A DNA stretch of 64,000 bases from Multifurca ochricompacta (taxonomy: Eukaryota; Basidiomycota; Agaricomycetes; Russulales; Russulaceae). Positions 33,724 to 45,982 of this stretch are shown one piece after another; position 1 is the first letter of the stretch, and every line of letters begins with the position of its first letter. The notes under the pieces are model-generated. The model made no database searches, was not told the DNA's origin, and saw nothing but the letters and a program-made list of their open reading frames with translations. The stretch spans positions 1 through 64,000 of the forward strand of contig WTXG01000029.1 in NCBI GenBank assembly GCA_022496185.1, read 5' to 3'. The position numbers and the translations under genes were made by a program.

Positions 33724-34711
33724 TCATCCAATGCCAGGAACGGCCTGGGCCTGGAATGGCAAGCGCAACATACTCCATAAAGGGAATCCTGCTTGCCGGC
33801 TAATGAAGTTCTTCACTCCGGTGTATGCGAAGCCGGAATTGTTAAAGAAGTGGACCTGAAAGCAACCTCTGAAATACTCTGTATCAATGTTGACGGGTAG
33901 ACGCACTGCAAAGGATGTCTGCACGTCTGCCGTTATACACTGTGATTTTGAATCAGCCTGCAAGGCAAGTTCTCAAACGTGCGCTGTGAAGAGGCAGTCA
34001 TACCAAAGCTCACTTTTTCTCGAAGAACGTCCAAGAGGCGCTTGCCGAGACCTCTGCGTTGAAAGGTCGGCTGTACACCGATGAGAAGGATGTGCCATGC
34101 CTGGACTCGCACTTGCTGCCCGGTCGGGTACGAGCCCTTGTAAAGTTCATTGTATTTTGGAACGAACTAAAAATGGCACTGAAAGGCAGAACCGGGGGGC
34201 AAGGCGGGTAAAAAGCTAACGTGATGAGCCATCCATTCTTTCATGTCATCTGGTAAATCACGGATATAATCATCGGACAACCTCTCCAATTCGTCAGTAT
34301 AGATTGGTGTACCATCGGCGCAACCCTTACCCGATGTGAAAGTCTGCTCCAGGTCTAATCCAGAAGGTAACTGCATTTATTTGGTCATTGAAACCGGCGA
34401 CCCACACTTCCCCATCTCTGAGGCAAATGTTCAAGCATATCTTGTACAATTCCCTCTCACTGGTTTTCGAAGCACCAGTCAGGCACAAAATCGCTTTGTC
34501 TGGAACGAACACGTGAGCACAACGGAGAACGGGCGGCGACATTGTGGAAGCATAGCAAAAGTACCATCAAGCAAGGCCGTCTCAAGGATTTCAACGACCC
34601 TTGTCCTTTCCTGGGCTGTAGAGAATATATCGGTATTTCGGATACAGTCCAGTAGCATTCCTCACTGTTCGGGGACGTCAAGCGGCGGGCGATGGGAATC
34701 GGCGCGGACAT
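33724..34711 (-). CDS. GNAT-family N-acetyltransferase
   Basis: Likely acetyl-CoA-dependent acyltransferase of the fungal GNAT type; substrate unknown. Pieces in order on the minus strand: MSAPIPIARRLTS (start 34711), LRDGEVWVAGFNDQINAVTF and IRPGADFH, LSDDYIRDLPDDMKEWMAHH, then FVPKYNELYKGSYPTG, then WHILLIGVQPTFQRRGLGKR with the acetyl-CoA-binding QRRGLG (Q/R-x-x-G-x-G/A), and FNNSGFAYTGVKNFISRQAG near the C terminus (stop 33724). At least five short introns are needed; those ending before FVPKY (54 nt) and at LREK/ADSK (GTGAGC..TTGCAG) are clear, and the two nearest the 5' end are guesses. The closest architecture is that of small single-domain fungal GNAT proteins of about 220 residues. 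Confidence 0.7.
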
Positions 34712-37126
34712 AATGGAGGAGAGATCACTAGGACGAAGGACCTTTGGATAATAATTTCAGTCAGTAGATGAAAATGGTCTCCGAGGATCCTCGGACTCCT
34801 CGGAAGGTATTTCACGGGTTGGAAATTGGGCCCCCTCAAACCAACCAAACCAAGGCCAGTTGAAAAGGATGGAGAGGTTGGCTGGTTGGGATGTTGTGTT
34901 TCTTTTATACGAATCGAGACCTGACAGTTCCCCGGTGGGTCGCTGGACATCTGTGGTATGCACACCTTAGGACGCTGACGCGCGCTGAGAAATGAAATGA
35001 CGCTCAGTGCACAAAATAGGAGCTAAAGGCAAGAAATTAAAACTTCTACTTCGCATGGGCGCAACACCTAGAAGTGCTCAACCCACAACTGGCCACGTGA
35101 GAGTCGACGGAGCTGCCCTCTGATACCTTGAGTATGGCGCTCAATGCGAGTAGATTGGTCATGTCATGTCGTAGTGTATAGCGTAAAAAGGTACCCACTC
35201 CTCGAGAACGTTCTAACCGTAAGTGGCGGACCATTCAATTTTGCGGTTGCAATGAGACATCCGACATCCGAGTATTAATCAGCAGCGCAGCGGACAAGAG
35301 CACATGTCGCTCATGGATGGGGATGGGAGGAATCTGATGCAGCGCTCGCGCCAGATAAGCAGTCCTCTTCGACTTCTTCCAGATTTGCTTTTTCCGCCAA
35401 CCTCCTTCTTTTGAATTGGGGCGTAGCCGGATACCAAGAACCAAGATTTTCTCTTTGCGCGCGTGTATTTACATCTCGCATCTCGCTTAGTGTCCCTTCC
35501 AAGTTATAGTAGCCACCGGCGCTGGGTCGTACCTCCTTCTCACCTGCCCTTCTGACTGCCACCCTGCCGAAGCAGGAAAATGGCCACTTTCCCCAAACGG
35601 GTTGCGCTCCCAACAAACTATATTTCATTTAGGGACAAGATTTCCCCTGCATGGGGACCACGCTCTTGCCGTTAATATCGACTAATCGGTGGCCAACCAA
35701 CATCTTATTCATTTTGCCGATCGCTTGCGATGGGACATGATAACTCACCAGGGACAAATGCTTGCTCTGGTCGGTCTGGTGATTTTTCCGGTGCTAGCGC
35801 GAAACTTCGTTCTTCTCACTAATCACCTTCCAGCTAGTCCTTCCCCTCGAGTGGGTCTTATTCTGTAAGTTAGAGCCAACTTGACACCTTTCACACGACA
35901 GTCCCTCGTTAACAAGCTCATGGGCCGCAGTTCCTACTTGTTTCTTTCTGATAGTAAAACCCCATCATGGCAATTTTTGGTTGAGGCAGTAGTGTCAGGT
36001 GGGGACGGCTGGCCTTTGGTCACGGCACATGCGGTACCTGGACCCTAGGAGAATACTGCCCTCGCATTTCATTCATCCCGACTACCTCATGTACTGTAAC
36101 AGCACTTCGGTCCGCATCATGGCATATTGAACGAGTGAAACACTGCATCTCCTCTGACGTCATGCACGAATACCCCACCCGTGATATCTCGCTGCGCCAC
36201 CACCTTATCACATCCAGGTGAGTTCACACACCCAAGTTGTCTAACTTCTGTGCCAAGCATAGCTCAACGTGATCATATCTTTTGCGAAAACCGCGGGAAA
36301 AGTACATCAGGAAGATTAGGATGCCTAGAATCTGCAATCTTCCTGATGTAACTCACCCCATGAACAACACGCCTCGTAACCTGGTAGACGTGACTATCGT
36401 TCACTTGGTTGCCGTGTTGTGATCGTCAACAAGCTATTGGAACTCCTGGTATGTCCGATAGACCTGGAGACTCAAAAATCTTCGATTTACGCTACTGGAA
36501 CACGCATAAATTTATTAACGATTCGCCGATATGTTGTTCCTAGCAATTTCAAAGACTTGACTAGAGCCGAATCATCATGTAGTGAGGGAAGTTATGGTCT
36601 ATAGGACCATATGGATAAATTGCACGTCCATGTGGTTTTTCCAGCGGATAATATTCTCGAGCGCATAATATCCTCGAGAGATTCGAGAGATTCTTGGTGT
36701 CCCACACGGGAGTACACGGGATTTGGATTGCTAGAATATTCGTGTCAGACCCACAGGTTCCTGTACTTATCTTTCCAATCGACTTGAACATATTAATGAA
36801 TACATTAACAGATTTCAAGAGCGCCGGTGCCGAATCGGATGAGTAAACCAGCACCGGCTGTGCACGCAGCCTTAGAAATTAAAATGTGCCTTAAAAAAGT
36901 CGAATGATGGTATCATCTCCGAGGACTGTAGGAGATCTGGAGATAAGGTGGGGTCCGTACATGATAGGATGTGGGTATATACCCAGGGCGGGGCGAAAGA
37001 ACGGTGGACGGAGGTACCGTTCTTTGGACCTCAAAGGTCCGAGCTGATCTCCAATGGAATTGACGGTTCTCGATCGACGAAAAGAAAGTGGACGCGCGTC
37101 GGTATCCGCATGGTGACCCACCTTCC

Positions 37127-37135
37127 GTGATGATA

Positions 37136-37170
<35 letters not shown>

Positions 37171-37220
37171 AATGATAATGATAATGATAATGGATGATGG
37201 ATAATATAATGATAATGATA
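37127..37220. repeat. (ATG/AAT)n microsatellite
   Basis: Imperfect tandem GAT/GATAAT repeat: about twelve GAT units, then GATAAT units, interrupted by GGATGATGG. It produces artificial His-, Ile- or Tyr-rich frames on the minus strand that should not be read as genes. Confidence 0.9.
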
Positions 37221-38807
37221 TCCATCCTGATCCTGATGTTGGTTGAGCCCGCATGGCGTCGGAGGACATTTGGAAGTTGAGAGCAGCTCCATCCCACCTG
37301 GCCTGGACATGTCCTGTGCCAATGCCAATATTCAATATTACTATCACCGCCTCCCTGGTCTCCCTTGAGGGCAGTCCCACAAGTCCATCTATTTTCGACT
37401 AGTCTGCTCATTCTTTCTTTCTCCATCCCGACGTTGACTGAAGCCTGAAACCGCTGATGATTAACTGCACCGCATTTCAGCATGAAAACATCTCCTCGAC
37501 CCACGTCTAGGGAAGGAACTCAATTACTCGGCCGCTCTTCACCAGTGCCCTGCCCACAAACTCTTCTGCTCTGTTACTTTGACATATGGGCAGATAGCAT
37601 GTTAGCTAGTCAATGATCGCTCCAACGTGATGGGGCTTCAGTGGAGGTCTGAGAATAACAAACCATTCAAGAGTCGGTATTGAGCACTGTCGGTGTTGAG
37701 CACAGTTGTAAAGATAATTTTAGGTACCTATTTAGATAGTGGATAAGTTCAGTTTAAAGCGGTCAAAACTGAAGTGAGCGTGCACAATACTATGAAAAGG
37801 TCATGACAAAAATAAAGAGAAAGGTGATAGAAAGTGTCGTGTAGAATTGTATCAACACGCTCGTTCTTGACCTTGAAATTGCATACAATACACACACATT
37901 TTTGGACTCAACTTTCAATGATTCCTTGGACTGGCTCCTTCGATAGTCGAAGACTACTGGTGCGTCTGATGTGTCATAACCCAAAAGGCCGCGGAGATAT
38001 AATAAACTTCCTCAGGCTTTGTTTCGCACTCAGCGGTCGCTCTTTGCGCACTGTATTCGGGTAAACGCTCTAGTAACTAATTGACAAAGTTTGTGGGGAT
38101 GGACCACCTCCTGTGTACTGGACACTCCTTTAATTGGCTACTGTATGCGCGCGTGCATGTAGCGGGGGGGAGGGGGGTAGTGTTAAAACGGCGGGAAGGA
38201 TATTATGTGCATGACATTATTACCTAATCTGCAACGTAGGATCTAATCTGAAGGTGTCACGTGATATAAAAACATGTGACCCAGAAAATGCATCAGTCAG
38301 AGTCGGTTGGGGTCGGGGGGTCGGTAACGGTAAACGGTAAATGGAAAACTATCTGGAACCCGAGTTAGTTAATCTCCCCTTCCCCTTGGCTTTTGTAAAT
38401 TTTTGACTTTGCAGGAACCTATAAAATTCCAAGGAACAGGCACAGCCCCCGCATGACTGCTAGAACTGCTGGAACCAGCCAGAGCCGTTTAAAGGCCCGG
38501 GAGTGTGCTGATCGGCATATTAGACCTGCCAAGAAAGAAGGACGGCGGAGAGATGGTAAAGATGGTAAAACTCCTCAAGCGTGCGCGAGAACTGAGGGAA
38601 GCCCCTCCACGCCAGAACTGCGCTCCTCGATCACTTAGACGCGTCGTCATGATCTCATGATTTGCTTTTGCTTTTGTTTCTCTCTCTAATGAACTCACTG
38701 TATATGACATCTCTGTACTGGGTTACGTGACTTGACTCCACCGCAGCGCGAGTTCGCGGTCCTTCCTGACCCCCGACCCAAGTACCTGCGGAAAACCAAT
38801 TACCGAG

Positions 38808-39107
38808 ATGGCCGGAGAAGAAGATCGATCTCGACAACAACCATCCTGTCCCGAGAGCCAAGCCCGGGAGAAGGGGAATCCAGACCCCATGTGGTTCCAC
38901 TGCATCACCACACCCGTTTGCCTTCTCGATGTGCTCGCTTATACTGCAATCGCAAAATTATTCTTGCGCATCAGGAAAGTCCTTCCTTTCCCCCCCCCCC
39001 CCTCGTCCGCGGAAATTTAGAGTAGGCGGCGGGTATATGGATGACTATATCACAGATCGATTCCGATTGTTCCCGCCAATGAAGAAAGACAGAAAAGGCA
39101 CATGGTG
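38808..39107 (+). CDS. Possible small two-exon gene (weak)
   Basis: ATG 38808 opens MAGEEDRSRQQPSCPESQAR, followed by a hydrophobic segment CITTPVCLLDVLAYTAIAKL. A C-rich stretch ending AAATTTAG (about 39019) could be an intron end, after which GGGYMDDYITDRFRLFPPMK runs to TGA. The second part reads like real protein, but the splice phases I can find do not match cleanly, perhaps because the C-run length is wrong. Family unknown. Confidence 0.25.
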
Positions 39108-39677
39108 ATGAGAATGGAAGTGAAGACCTGGAAGTACGGCTGGTCAGTGGAGCTATGGCCGCTTTCCAGTCCACCGTGACTTCCTCCTACTCGTCGTGAT
39201 GCACGTCTCATTTCAGGAATCTTCATGTTCGGGCCCCACTCCTATTCTTTAAAATGCAGTTCAGGTTAACGAAGGAGCTTGCGGATGGGGCTAGTAGTTT
39301 TTTAAACTGTCTCCAGTCAATCTTAAAGGTTCAGTATGGTAAGGTCTAGTAGATAGTGAACTTGCGATGAAGTCCGAGGCTCGAGTCGATTGTCACCACT
39401 AGAAAGTCCCAGGCTTACGGATTGACTAATTCACGGTATGCGAACAGACATACATTGTGTCTTTCGTGTCTATTACCCGCTTTCGTGACATCACTACCTG
39501 TAATATAAATCCCAAGGACAGAGTGCAATTTTGAGGGGGAAAAAAAGGGAAAAAGGAGAAAAGAAAAATGCGAACCACCTAGACCAGGTAAGCTAAGCTG
39601 CCTAATACAGAACAACATCCATCGCCCTCGAGGCAAACTTGCTCCTCCCTCCTTCCGGGTTTTCTGCCCATCACTAC

Positions 39678-42600
39678 TCACGCACCTTCACCCGCGGCAA
39701 CTGGAACGCTTGGAGGAGGCTGAGCAGATGTCGGCGGCGGAGGGGGCTGTACTTGCCCTTGCCCTTGTGGTGGTAGTAACGGGAGGCGATGGGCATGTGC
39801 ATGGGCTGAGGCCGAACCCGATGACATAACAGGTGCCTGTACCGGTCCTGAACTTGATGGTGGTGGCAGTGGCGGCGGCAGCACAACGCGCTCACGTTCA
39901 CGCTCGCCATCCATCGGTTTCGCGCTGGGGCTAACGGGAGGAGGGGGCATCCGTTGGACCTTTGGTGGGGACATTGTCACTTGCCCTTGGATAGGGTGTA
40001 GGAGATGCACGGGTGTCTGCTGAACTGGCTGGGTTGGCGGAGGCAGAAGTGGAACAGGTGAGACCATACGTCCTGGAAGGGCTCGAGTGCGCACAGGCGA
40101 GCCAAGTGGGGTTCCCCCATGCTGAGAGGCCGGCGGTGGCGGTTGGGATAGTGGTGACTGGCCAGAGTCGCTAAACGACCCGCGGGACGAGCGGGGTGCG
40201 GGTGGGGGTAGAGGTGCACTAAAAGGTGTCATAATTCTCTCATGGGGTCCAGTGGGTGGCGGGCCAGATGCCGGTCTACCACGGTCCCTTTCTCGCTGTT
40301 CCCTTTCCCTTTCCCTTTCCCTATCTCGATCTCGATCCCGCTCGCGATCGCGGTAGCGCGGTGAAGGTGGTTCGCGTTCTCGGTCCCATTGCCGCGGCGG
40401 AAGCGGCAAGCCGCCACTTCCGGGCAGATTAATAACTTCTGCTGCGGGCGCACGAGGATGCTCCATATCACGCGGCGGTGCGATGCGTGGGCCATCATAG
40501 GGTGTATGCAAAGGTGAGATCGGGGGAGGCGGCTGAGAGGAAGGAGGCGGTGCGGAGCTCGAGCTGTGATGATGATGGTGTACGTGATGATAATGCAAAT
40601 GATGATGATGGTGCACACTCGATGGATGGTGCGCTTGTGAAGGCGGCAAAGGTGGACCTTGTCCAGGACCCACGTGCGAATCAGAGCGAGAGTGGGGTAG
40701 TGGGCGTGTTGGCGGCTGTTGCGGGGGTTGCTGTGATGGTTGTTGAATTGTATAATGTATCTGCTGTTGCTGTGGTGGCTGCTGCTGTTGTGCCTGTTGT
40801 GGCTGTGGCTGTGGCTGCTGCTGCTGCTTATGCACCAAGTAATCGATCTCTCTCTCACGTTCCCTTGCGCGTTCCATTTCTATATCCTCTCTATCGCGTT
40901 CATCCCGCTCATACATGGAATCCCCGGGCCGTGAGCCTCCCGAGCTCGGCATCCAGCCATTAACCTTGGCACCATGCGGTGTCAATGGGCGGCTGAATGG
41001 GCCTGCGCTATGCTCCAGTTCGTGTTGTAGACCCGACGGACCAGGTGGGTACCGTCTCCGCGGCGGGGGAGCTGGAGCTGGCGGACGCCCATACGAGGAC
41101 ACGTCGAGTACGACGGACATATTAGGCGGTGCAGCTGGCGCGAAGGACTCATAGCGTGACGGTGGTGGTTCAGGCGGCCATCTATGGTTGAGGAGGTAGT
41201 CAATGTCGTGCGTAATTTCACCTGAAGAAAGTGATGAAAGGGAAGGGTATGTGCATAGGGAAGTTGGCAAATCCTTGCTGCGGCGGCCAGAGGAAGATGC
41301 TCCGTGCAAGTTTTTATTGACGATCTCGTAAAGTGTCGGTGGAATGACGACTTCGTGTGGGACAGGAGGAAGGCGGAGCACTGCTCGGACGTTAATATGG
41401 TACAGATGTTAGCGGGCCGTCTTCAGGAACGTACCCGGCTGTGGCCTTTCTGCCGCTCGACGATCGCGCTCGAGCTTCCGGCGTTTACGATTTGTCTCTG
41501 CGATCATTGTAGTCTGCAGTTCGTCGCGCGCAAGCTGGAAGAAGGAAATCATCAGCATGGTGCTGTCAATTTGACATGGGACAAAACGTACCATCCACCA
41601 ACTCCAAACAGCATTTTCCTCTGCGTGTCTCCGCTTGAGAATATTTGCGACCTCGTAATTCCTTCGACGTGCAGCGAGTTCCATGCGCTTATCGCGCCTC
41701 CTGGAGAGTTCGGAGTGCAAATACAACAACTCCGGATGCGATCCTGAAGGGATACAGAGAAAGATCAGAGCATGACGGCATTCCCTGACGAGCGATACGC
41801 ACCATTCGCGACGAGAGCTTCCTCCCATGCAAGGGCCTCCATTTTCTCAACATAGACGCGCTCGCGCAACAAGGCGAATTTAAGCTCGATGGTCGCAAGC
41901 GTGTCAAGCGCCTCGGCACGATGCTCGTGTTGTAAATCGGCCTCTGTCTCGGCGTCGGCAGCCTCATCTTCCACCTCACCATCCTCTGCTTCGGCGTCCT
42001 CGGGCTCTGGGGCATCAGCGTCTGGAGCATCCTCGGGTAGTGGGGATGGAGAAGGAGAAGCGCTAGGAGAGGGCGCATCCTCTAGAGCAGTTGTACCCAT
42101 GATAGAAGCCACGGTTTGAGATGCAGGAGGGGCGGTAGAAGTGACTGTGGGGATGGGTGCTGGGACACCGTTAATGGTGGGAGCGGGGGGCTCAGGCGCG
42201 TCCTCGTCAACGTCCATGGCACCCTCTTCTACCTCCGGATCATCCTCTTCCGACGCCGTTTCGTTCTCGCTTTCAACGTCATCAGCTTCCGCCGCCTGGG
42301 GAACTGGGTCCTCCTCGTCGTCGGTGAGATCGGGTGTAGCCTCTTTGACGGTAGCTGTGGGAGCTAGCGGCGGAGGAGGAAGAACATCATCCTCTGCGCC
42401 CTGTCCGGTCTCTGATTCACCGTCATCGTCCGCGGCGCTATCACTGAGGGACTCTGCGCGAGCGACACGCCGGCGGCGGCGAGGAGTGACGTCGTCATCG
42501 TCATCTCTTTCTTCTTCCTCTTCAGCGTCATCGTTAACGACATCGCGAGAACGAGGCGCACGGACGGCGTTGATGGGACGACGAACGCCCAGTTGCTCTT

Positions 42601-43104
42601 CCTCGTCTTCTTCTTCCTCCATTGGGCGGGGTTGAAGAGTGGGCTCTTCTTCCTCCTCTTCTCCTCCTCTTCCTCCACTTCTTCATCCCCTTCCCCTTCC
42701 CCATCCCCTTCCTCCTCTTCCTCCTCCTCTGGATCGTCGTCTATACCGCCAACTCGCTCTGTAATCTTGCGACGCTTGCGCTTGTAAGTCCAATCCCACT
42801 TGTGTTCGGGTAGTCGACGTCGAGACGCCTTTGGAGTAGGGCGAGCGGTGGAGGAGTCGACTTTTGAGAGGTCTGGGTCATCATCATCATCTTCCGAGGG
42901 GGGTGTAACCTTGTCCTTGTCACCTTCGACGTCGTCGTCAGTTAATTCTGACAGTTCGGAACTTGTGTCAAGTTGTTGGGAAGCAGCATTCTTATTGGTA
43001 GTAGAATTAGTGGAAGGTAACCTAGATCTGGAATGTAAATTTGAAGGTGGTGGAGATGGTGAAGGAGAAGATAAGGGATCTGAGGAGGCCATTGATTTTG
43101 GCAT
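39678..43104 (-). CDS. Sds3/Dep1-like subunit of an Rpd3L-type HDAC complex
   Basis: Nuclear corepressor subunit by similarity. Exons 43104-41804, 41743-41592, 41534-41435 and 41380-39678; introns 60, 57 and 54 nt. The N-terminal part is acidic with a basic patch (YKRKRRKI). The Sds3-like coiled coil starts at the end of exon 1 (LATIELKFALLRERVYVEKM) and continues over exons 2-3 (HPELLYLHSELSRRRDKRME, LARDELQTTMIAETNRKRRK). The last exon opens with VPHEVVIPPTLYEIV and then becomes low complexity: Gln/Pro runs, alternating Arg-Glu, His runs. The exon 1 frame changes once inside a purine (GAG/GAA) tract near 42660-42690; total exon length is one base over a multiple of three. That is either an assembly slip or a real frameshift. 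The choice between Sds3 and Dep1 is uncertain. Confidence 0.75.
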
Positions 43105-43270
43105 TGTCTTACACCCTGAGAGGAGCAGAGTTAGTTAGCAGTAGCAGCAGCAGCATCAACCCTCCCTTTGAAAGGCGTCCGGGCCAGAAGCAATCATGTG
43201 ACTTGATTCACACACACGCCAACGCATGCTCATGTCATGCTATGCTCAATCTCCCCGTCCCCAAACTCAA
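43105..43270. promoter_or_regulatory. Short divergent promoter, Sds3-like / MsrA
   Basis: 166 bases separate the start codons of the two divergently transcribed genes, so promoter elements must be shared or overlap. No TATA box was seen; it contains GCAGCAGCAG and a stretch of CA-rich sequence. Confidence 0.55.
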
Positions 43271-43998
43271 ATGTCAGCTTTATCTCGTCTCCTCACATCC
43301 CTCATCACAGGTAAAGCATACGTACCTCAAAACTCACGCGAAATGTCAACTTCCGTTCCACCATCCCAAGTTGCCACATTCGCTGCCGGCTGTTTTTGGG
43401 GTGTCGAGCACATTTTCTTAAAGCAATGGCCAATTAAAGCGAACAAAGGCATCCTCAAAACTGCCGTCGGATACACCGGTGGGCACACAGATCCAGATGC
43501 CCCTAATCCGACCTATCATCAGGTCTGCACGGGAATTACGAACCATGCTGAGGCACTGCGAATCGAATTTGATCCAAGCAAGGTCACATATGACCAACTT
43601 GTCGGTCCGTTGACTTACCCAGCCTCTCTCTGACTCTCTAATTTCACTCACTCATAGAGTATTTCTACCGTACACATGACCCTACAACTCTTAATTCTCA
43701 GGGCGCAGATAGTGGGACCCGTTAAGTTAAACCTCTTTCCTCCCCGTTCGCCGTTAACGGATTCGTTCTTTGGGCAGAATACCGTTCTGCGATATTCTTT
43801 AACACTCCAGAGCAGGAAACTATTGCCCGCCGTGTGACGCAGGAGATACAAGTTAAGCACTTCTCTCCCAAGGGACAGAATATTGTCACGGCTATAGAGG
43901 AGGCTGGCCCTTGGTACGACGCAGAGGACTACCACCAAGAATATTTGTTCAAAAACCCTACCGGGTACCAGTGCCCTACGCACAGGCTCCATTGGTGA
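43271..43998 (+). CDS. MXR1: Peptide-methionine (S)-S-oxide reductase MsrA
   Basis: Reduces the S epimer of methionine sulfoxide in proteins and free methionine. Exons 43271-43604, 43658-43720 and 43778-43998 give 205 residues; introns 53 and 57 nt. The catalytic motif [10 protein letters not shown] carries the nucleophilic Cys. Further family hallmarks are [42 protein letters not shown] and the ending [20 protein letters not shown]. The first 24 residues before the second Met (MSTSV) are basic/hydroxylated and could target mitochondria, with the internal Met giving a cytosolic form; this is inference. An in-frame ATG further upstream (43226) is possible but lies in the divergent promoter's transcribed edge. 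Intact. Confidence 0.93.
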
Positions 43999-44412
43999 AT
44001 CGGTTGCACCTTCTCCAATCTACTTGCCGAATTGTTACGATTACGAGTTATCCCATGAATTGTAAAAATGCAGAGATGATATGCAAGCAAACCGAACATG
44101 GATGGCGTGGATCTCTCACGACCAAAATTCACAAGACGCCATCAGAGGTATAATGCCCGTCCCTTTGGATGTAACAAGGTAGGGTTGTGCCGAACGGGCG
44201 ATGTCACCGCGCATCCCATCCCGAAGGAGGGTCGCACTCATCGCTCTGCACTACAATTCTCATCATTGACGTTTTTGATCGTGGAAGAATCAAAAGAAAA
44301 AGAAAAATCAACGGGGGGGTTTAAATAGGATATGCTTATGTCAGCCATAGACCGAGAGTTGTGAGCCGCGACAGTTATTTCGGTCCGCCGTCTCCGTCCA
44401 ACGACGACCACG

Positions 44413-45794
44413 ATGACCGCCGTACATGAAACTGAAAGCTTGATAAACGTCGTCAATACCTGTGACAACTTCCGCCCACATCTCTCCTCAGAGCCTCTCG
44501 TGCCGTTCTTGCTCGCGCCAAACATCCGCCCTGCCCTGGGCCTCCTCCGTCCTTCTGTCGTTGCTGCTCTCCGTGCCGACAATGACTGGCGAAATGCACA
44601 TGGACGCCCTCTTGCATGGAATATCCCTAAAGATTCGGACACAGACAACGGTAACGGTGTTCCATTGCCATACGTCGCATTCTCCCCGCCTCTTGCGAGT
44701 GGGACGCCCGCTGCGCGCACGCTCGCTCTCGCAGACACCCTCGAGCGATGGCGCGCGGCGGCCAACGATGGAGATGGCAAATACAGCGCGAACGAATTCG
44801 CAGGTGTAATCGGGGGTACGCGCTGGCGCGCTGAATGGTACGACGTGTACCTCACGCCGGGCGGCGCGTTGCGCGCCGATGGGCGAGACCCTCTTAACGT
44901 GCTGGAGGCACCGATGAACGCTCGAGCATATGTGTTCTCGATGGAACGCTCGGCCTGCGCACTTTTCGGAGTTATCACGTATGGTGTGCACATGACCGTG
45001 TACGAGCAAGATGCACATGGGTGCGTGCAGGTTTGGGTCCCGCGGCGTGCCTTGACGAAGCCGACGTGCGTACACAGTGCCTTTGCGTCTCTCACCACCT
45101 TTCCTTACCCCCCCCCCCAACTCCCGTCCCTACCCTTCCCTCACCTTGCATTCTCACTCACGTGTTCGTTACGCGGGCATCTTTCTCCGTATGCACTATA
45201 TAAAGCTTCCCCGGCATGTTAGACAACTCAGTCGCGGGCGGCATCCCGGGAGGGACCACTGTACTCGACACAGTTGTTAAAGAGGCCACGGAGGAAGCGA
45301 GCCTGGATCCAGAACTCGTGCGCAGGCTTGCGCGCGCAGTTGGCGCCGTGAGTTATTATTTTCAGACCAAGGCCGGTTGGTTGCAGCCGGAAGTAGAGTA
45401 CGTGTATGATATGTGCCTCGAACCAGGTGAGGCGCAGCTAGCACCGATGGATGGAGAAGTAGAGTACTTCGAGGTCCGTATCCTTTTTTTTTCTCTCTTT
45501 CTCTCTCTCTTCTTGTCAGTGGTTTGAGATGTGTGGTAATGTATAACGGTGCGTACAGCTTATGTCACTTGATGAGATCATCGTGCATATGCATGCGGGA
45601 GACTTCAAGCCTAATTGCGCGCTTGGTGCGTGGCCTTTCTCCTCCTTGCCTTTACGTTGATAACAAATACTGTACGTGTTGCAAGTCCTGATCGATTTTA
45701 TGGTGCGTCATGGTCAACTGACGCCTGAAATGAGCCTCGATACGTGGAAATTACCCAGCGGCTTCATGGGCAGCTTGATCTGGAGAAGTGGTGA
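44413..45794 (+). CDS. Nudix hydrolase with TPK-related N-terminal domain (DUF4743 type)
   Basis: Relative of yeast YJR142W and plant Nudix 20/24, which act on oxidised thiamine diphosphate analogues; substrate here not shown. Exons 44413-45065, 45206-45473, 45559-45625 and 45686-45794. The N-terminal domain includes WRNAHGRPLAWNIP and AEWYDVYL. The Nudix box lies after KPTFPGMLDNSVAGGIPGG and reads VVKEATEEASL, with Lys in place of Arg of the classical RE-x-x-EE-x-GU core. The C terminus should be EPRYVEITQRLHGQLDLEKW with TGA at 45792-45794, but one A is missing in CCTGAAATGAG (about 45725-45735). As written, the frame shifts and instead reads through a TACTTG/TACTTA repeat to TAA 45841. 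The end given assumes that missing base is an error. Confidence 0.82.
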
Positions 45795-45796
45795 AA

Positions 45797-45837
45797 TGTA
45801 CTTGTACTTATACTTATACTTGTACTTGTACTTGTCG
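45797..45837. repeat. TACTTG/TACTTA hexanucleotide repeat
   Basis: Six or seven tandem TACTTR units directly after the conserved Nudix stop codon. In the shifted frame it encodes alternating Tyr-Leu, an artefact of the missing base upstream. Confidence 0.85.
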
Positions 45838-45982
45838 TACTAACTAATTACAACTCGGAATATTCGGACCGTTGTCATCAGTTCACGGGGAAACGTAAAA
45901 TGCAAATGCTCCTCCCTTCCTTTCTTTGAAAAACACTCTCACTTCTTCACGACTCTCTAGACACAATACCAATACCCCCGCA

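Larger units (their letters stand above)
34712..39677. other. 5-kb stretch with few signs of genes
   Basis: No family recognised on either strand. It holds the GNAT promoter, a trinucleotide microsatellite (about 37130), G- and C-runs at about 38160 and 38985, and one weak small-gene candidate at 38808. Short frames of 60-157 codons overlap the microsatellite or lack coding character. Confidence 0.4.

Noticed and set aside
36891..37504. Frames of 145-157 codons with His, Ile or Ser runs
   Set aside because: Created by the trinucleotide microsatellite; no coding character outside the repeat.
44238..45120. 286- and 210-codon frames antisense to the Nudix gene
   Set aside because: Mirror frames of a GC-rich exon with no recognisable protein; the plus strand carries the conserved domain.
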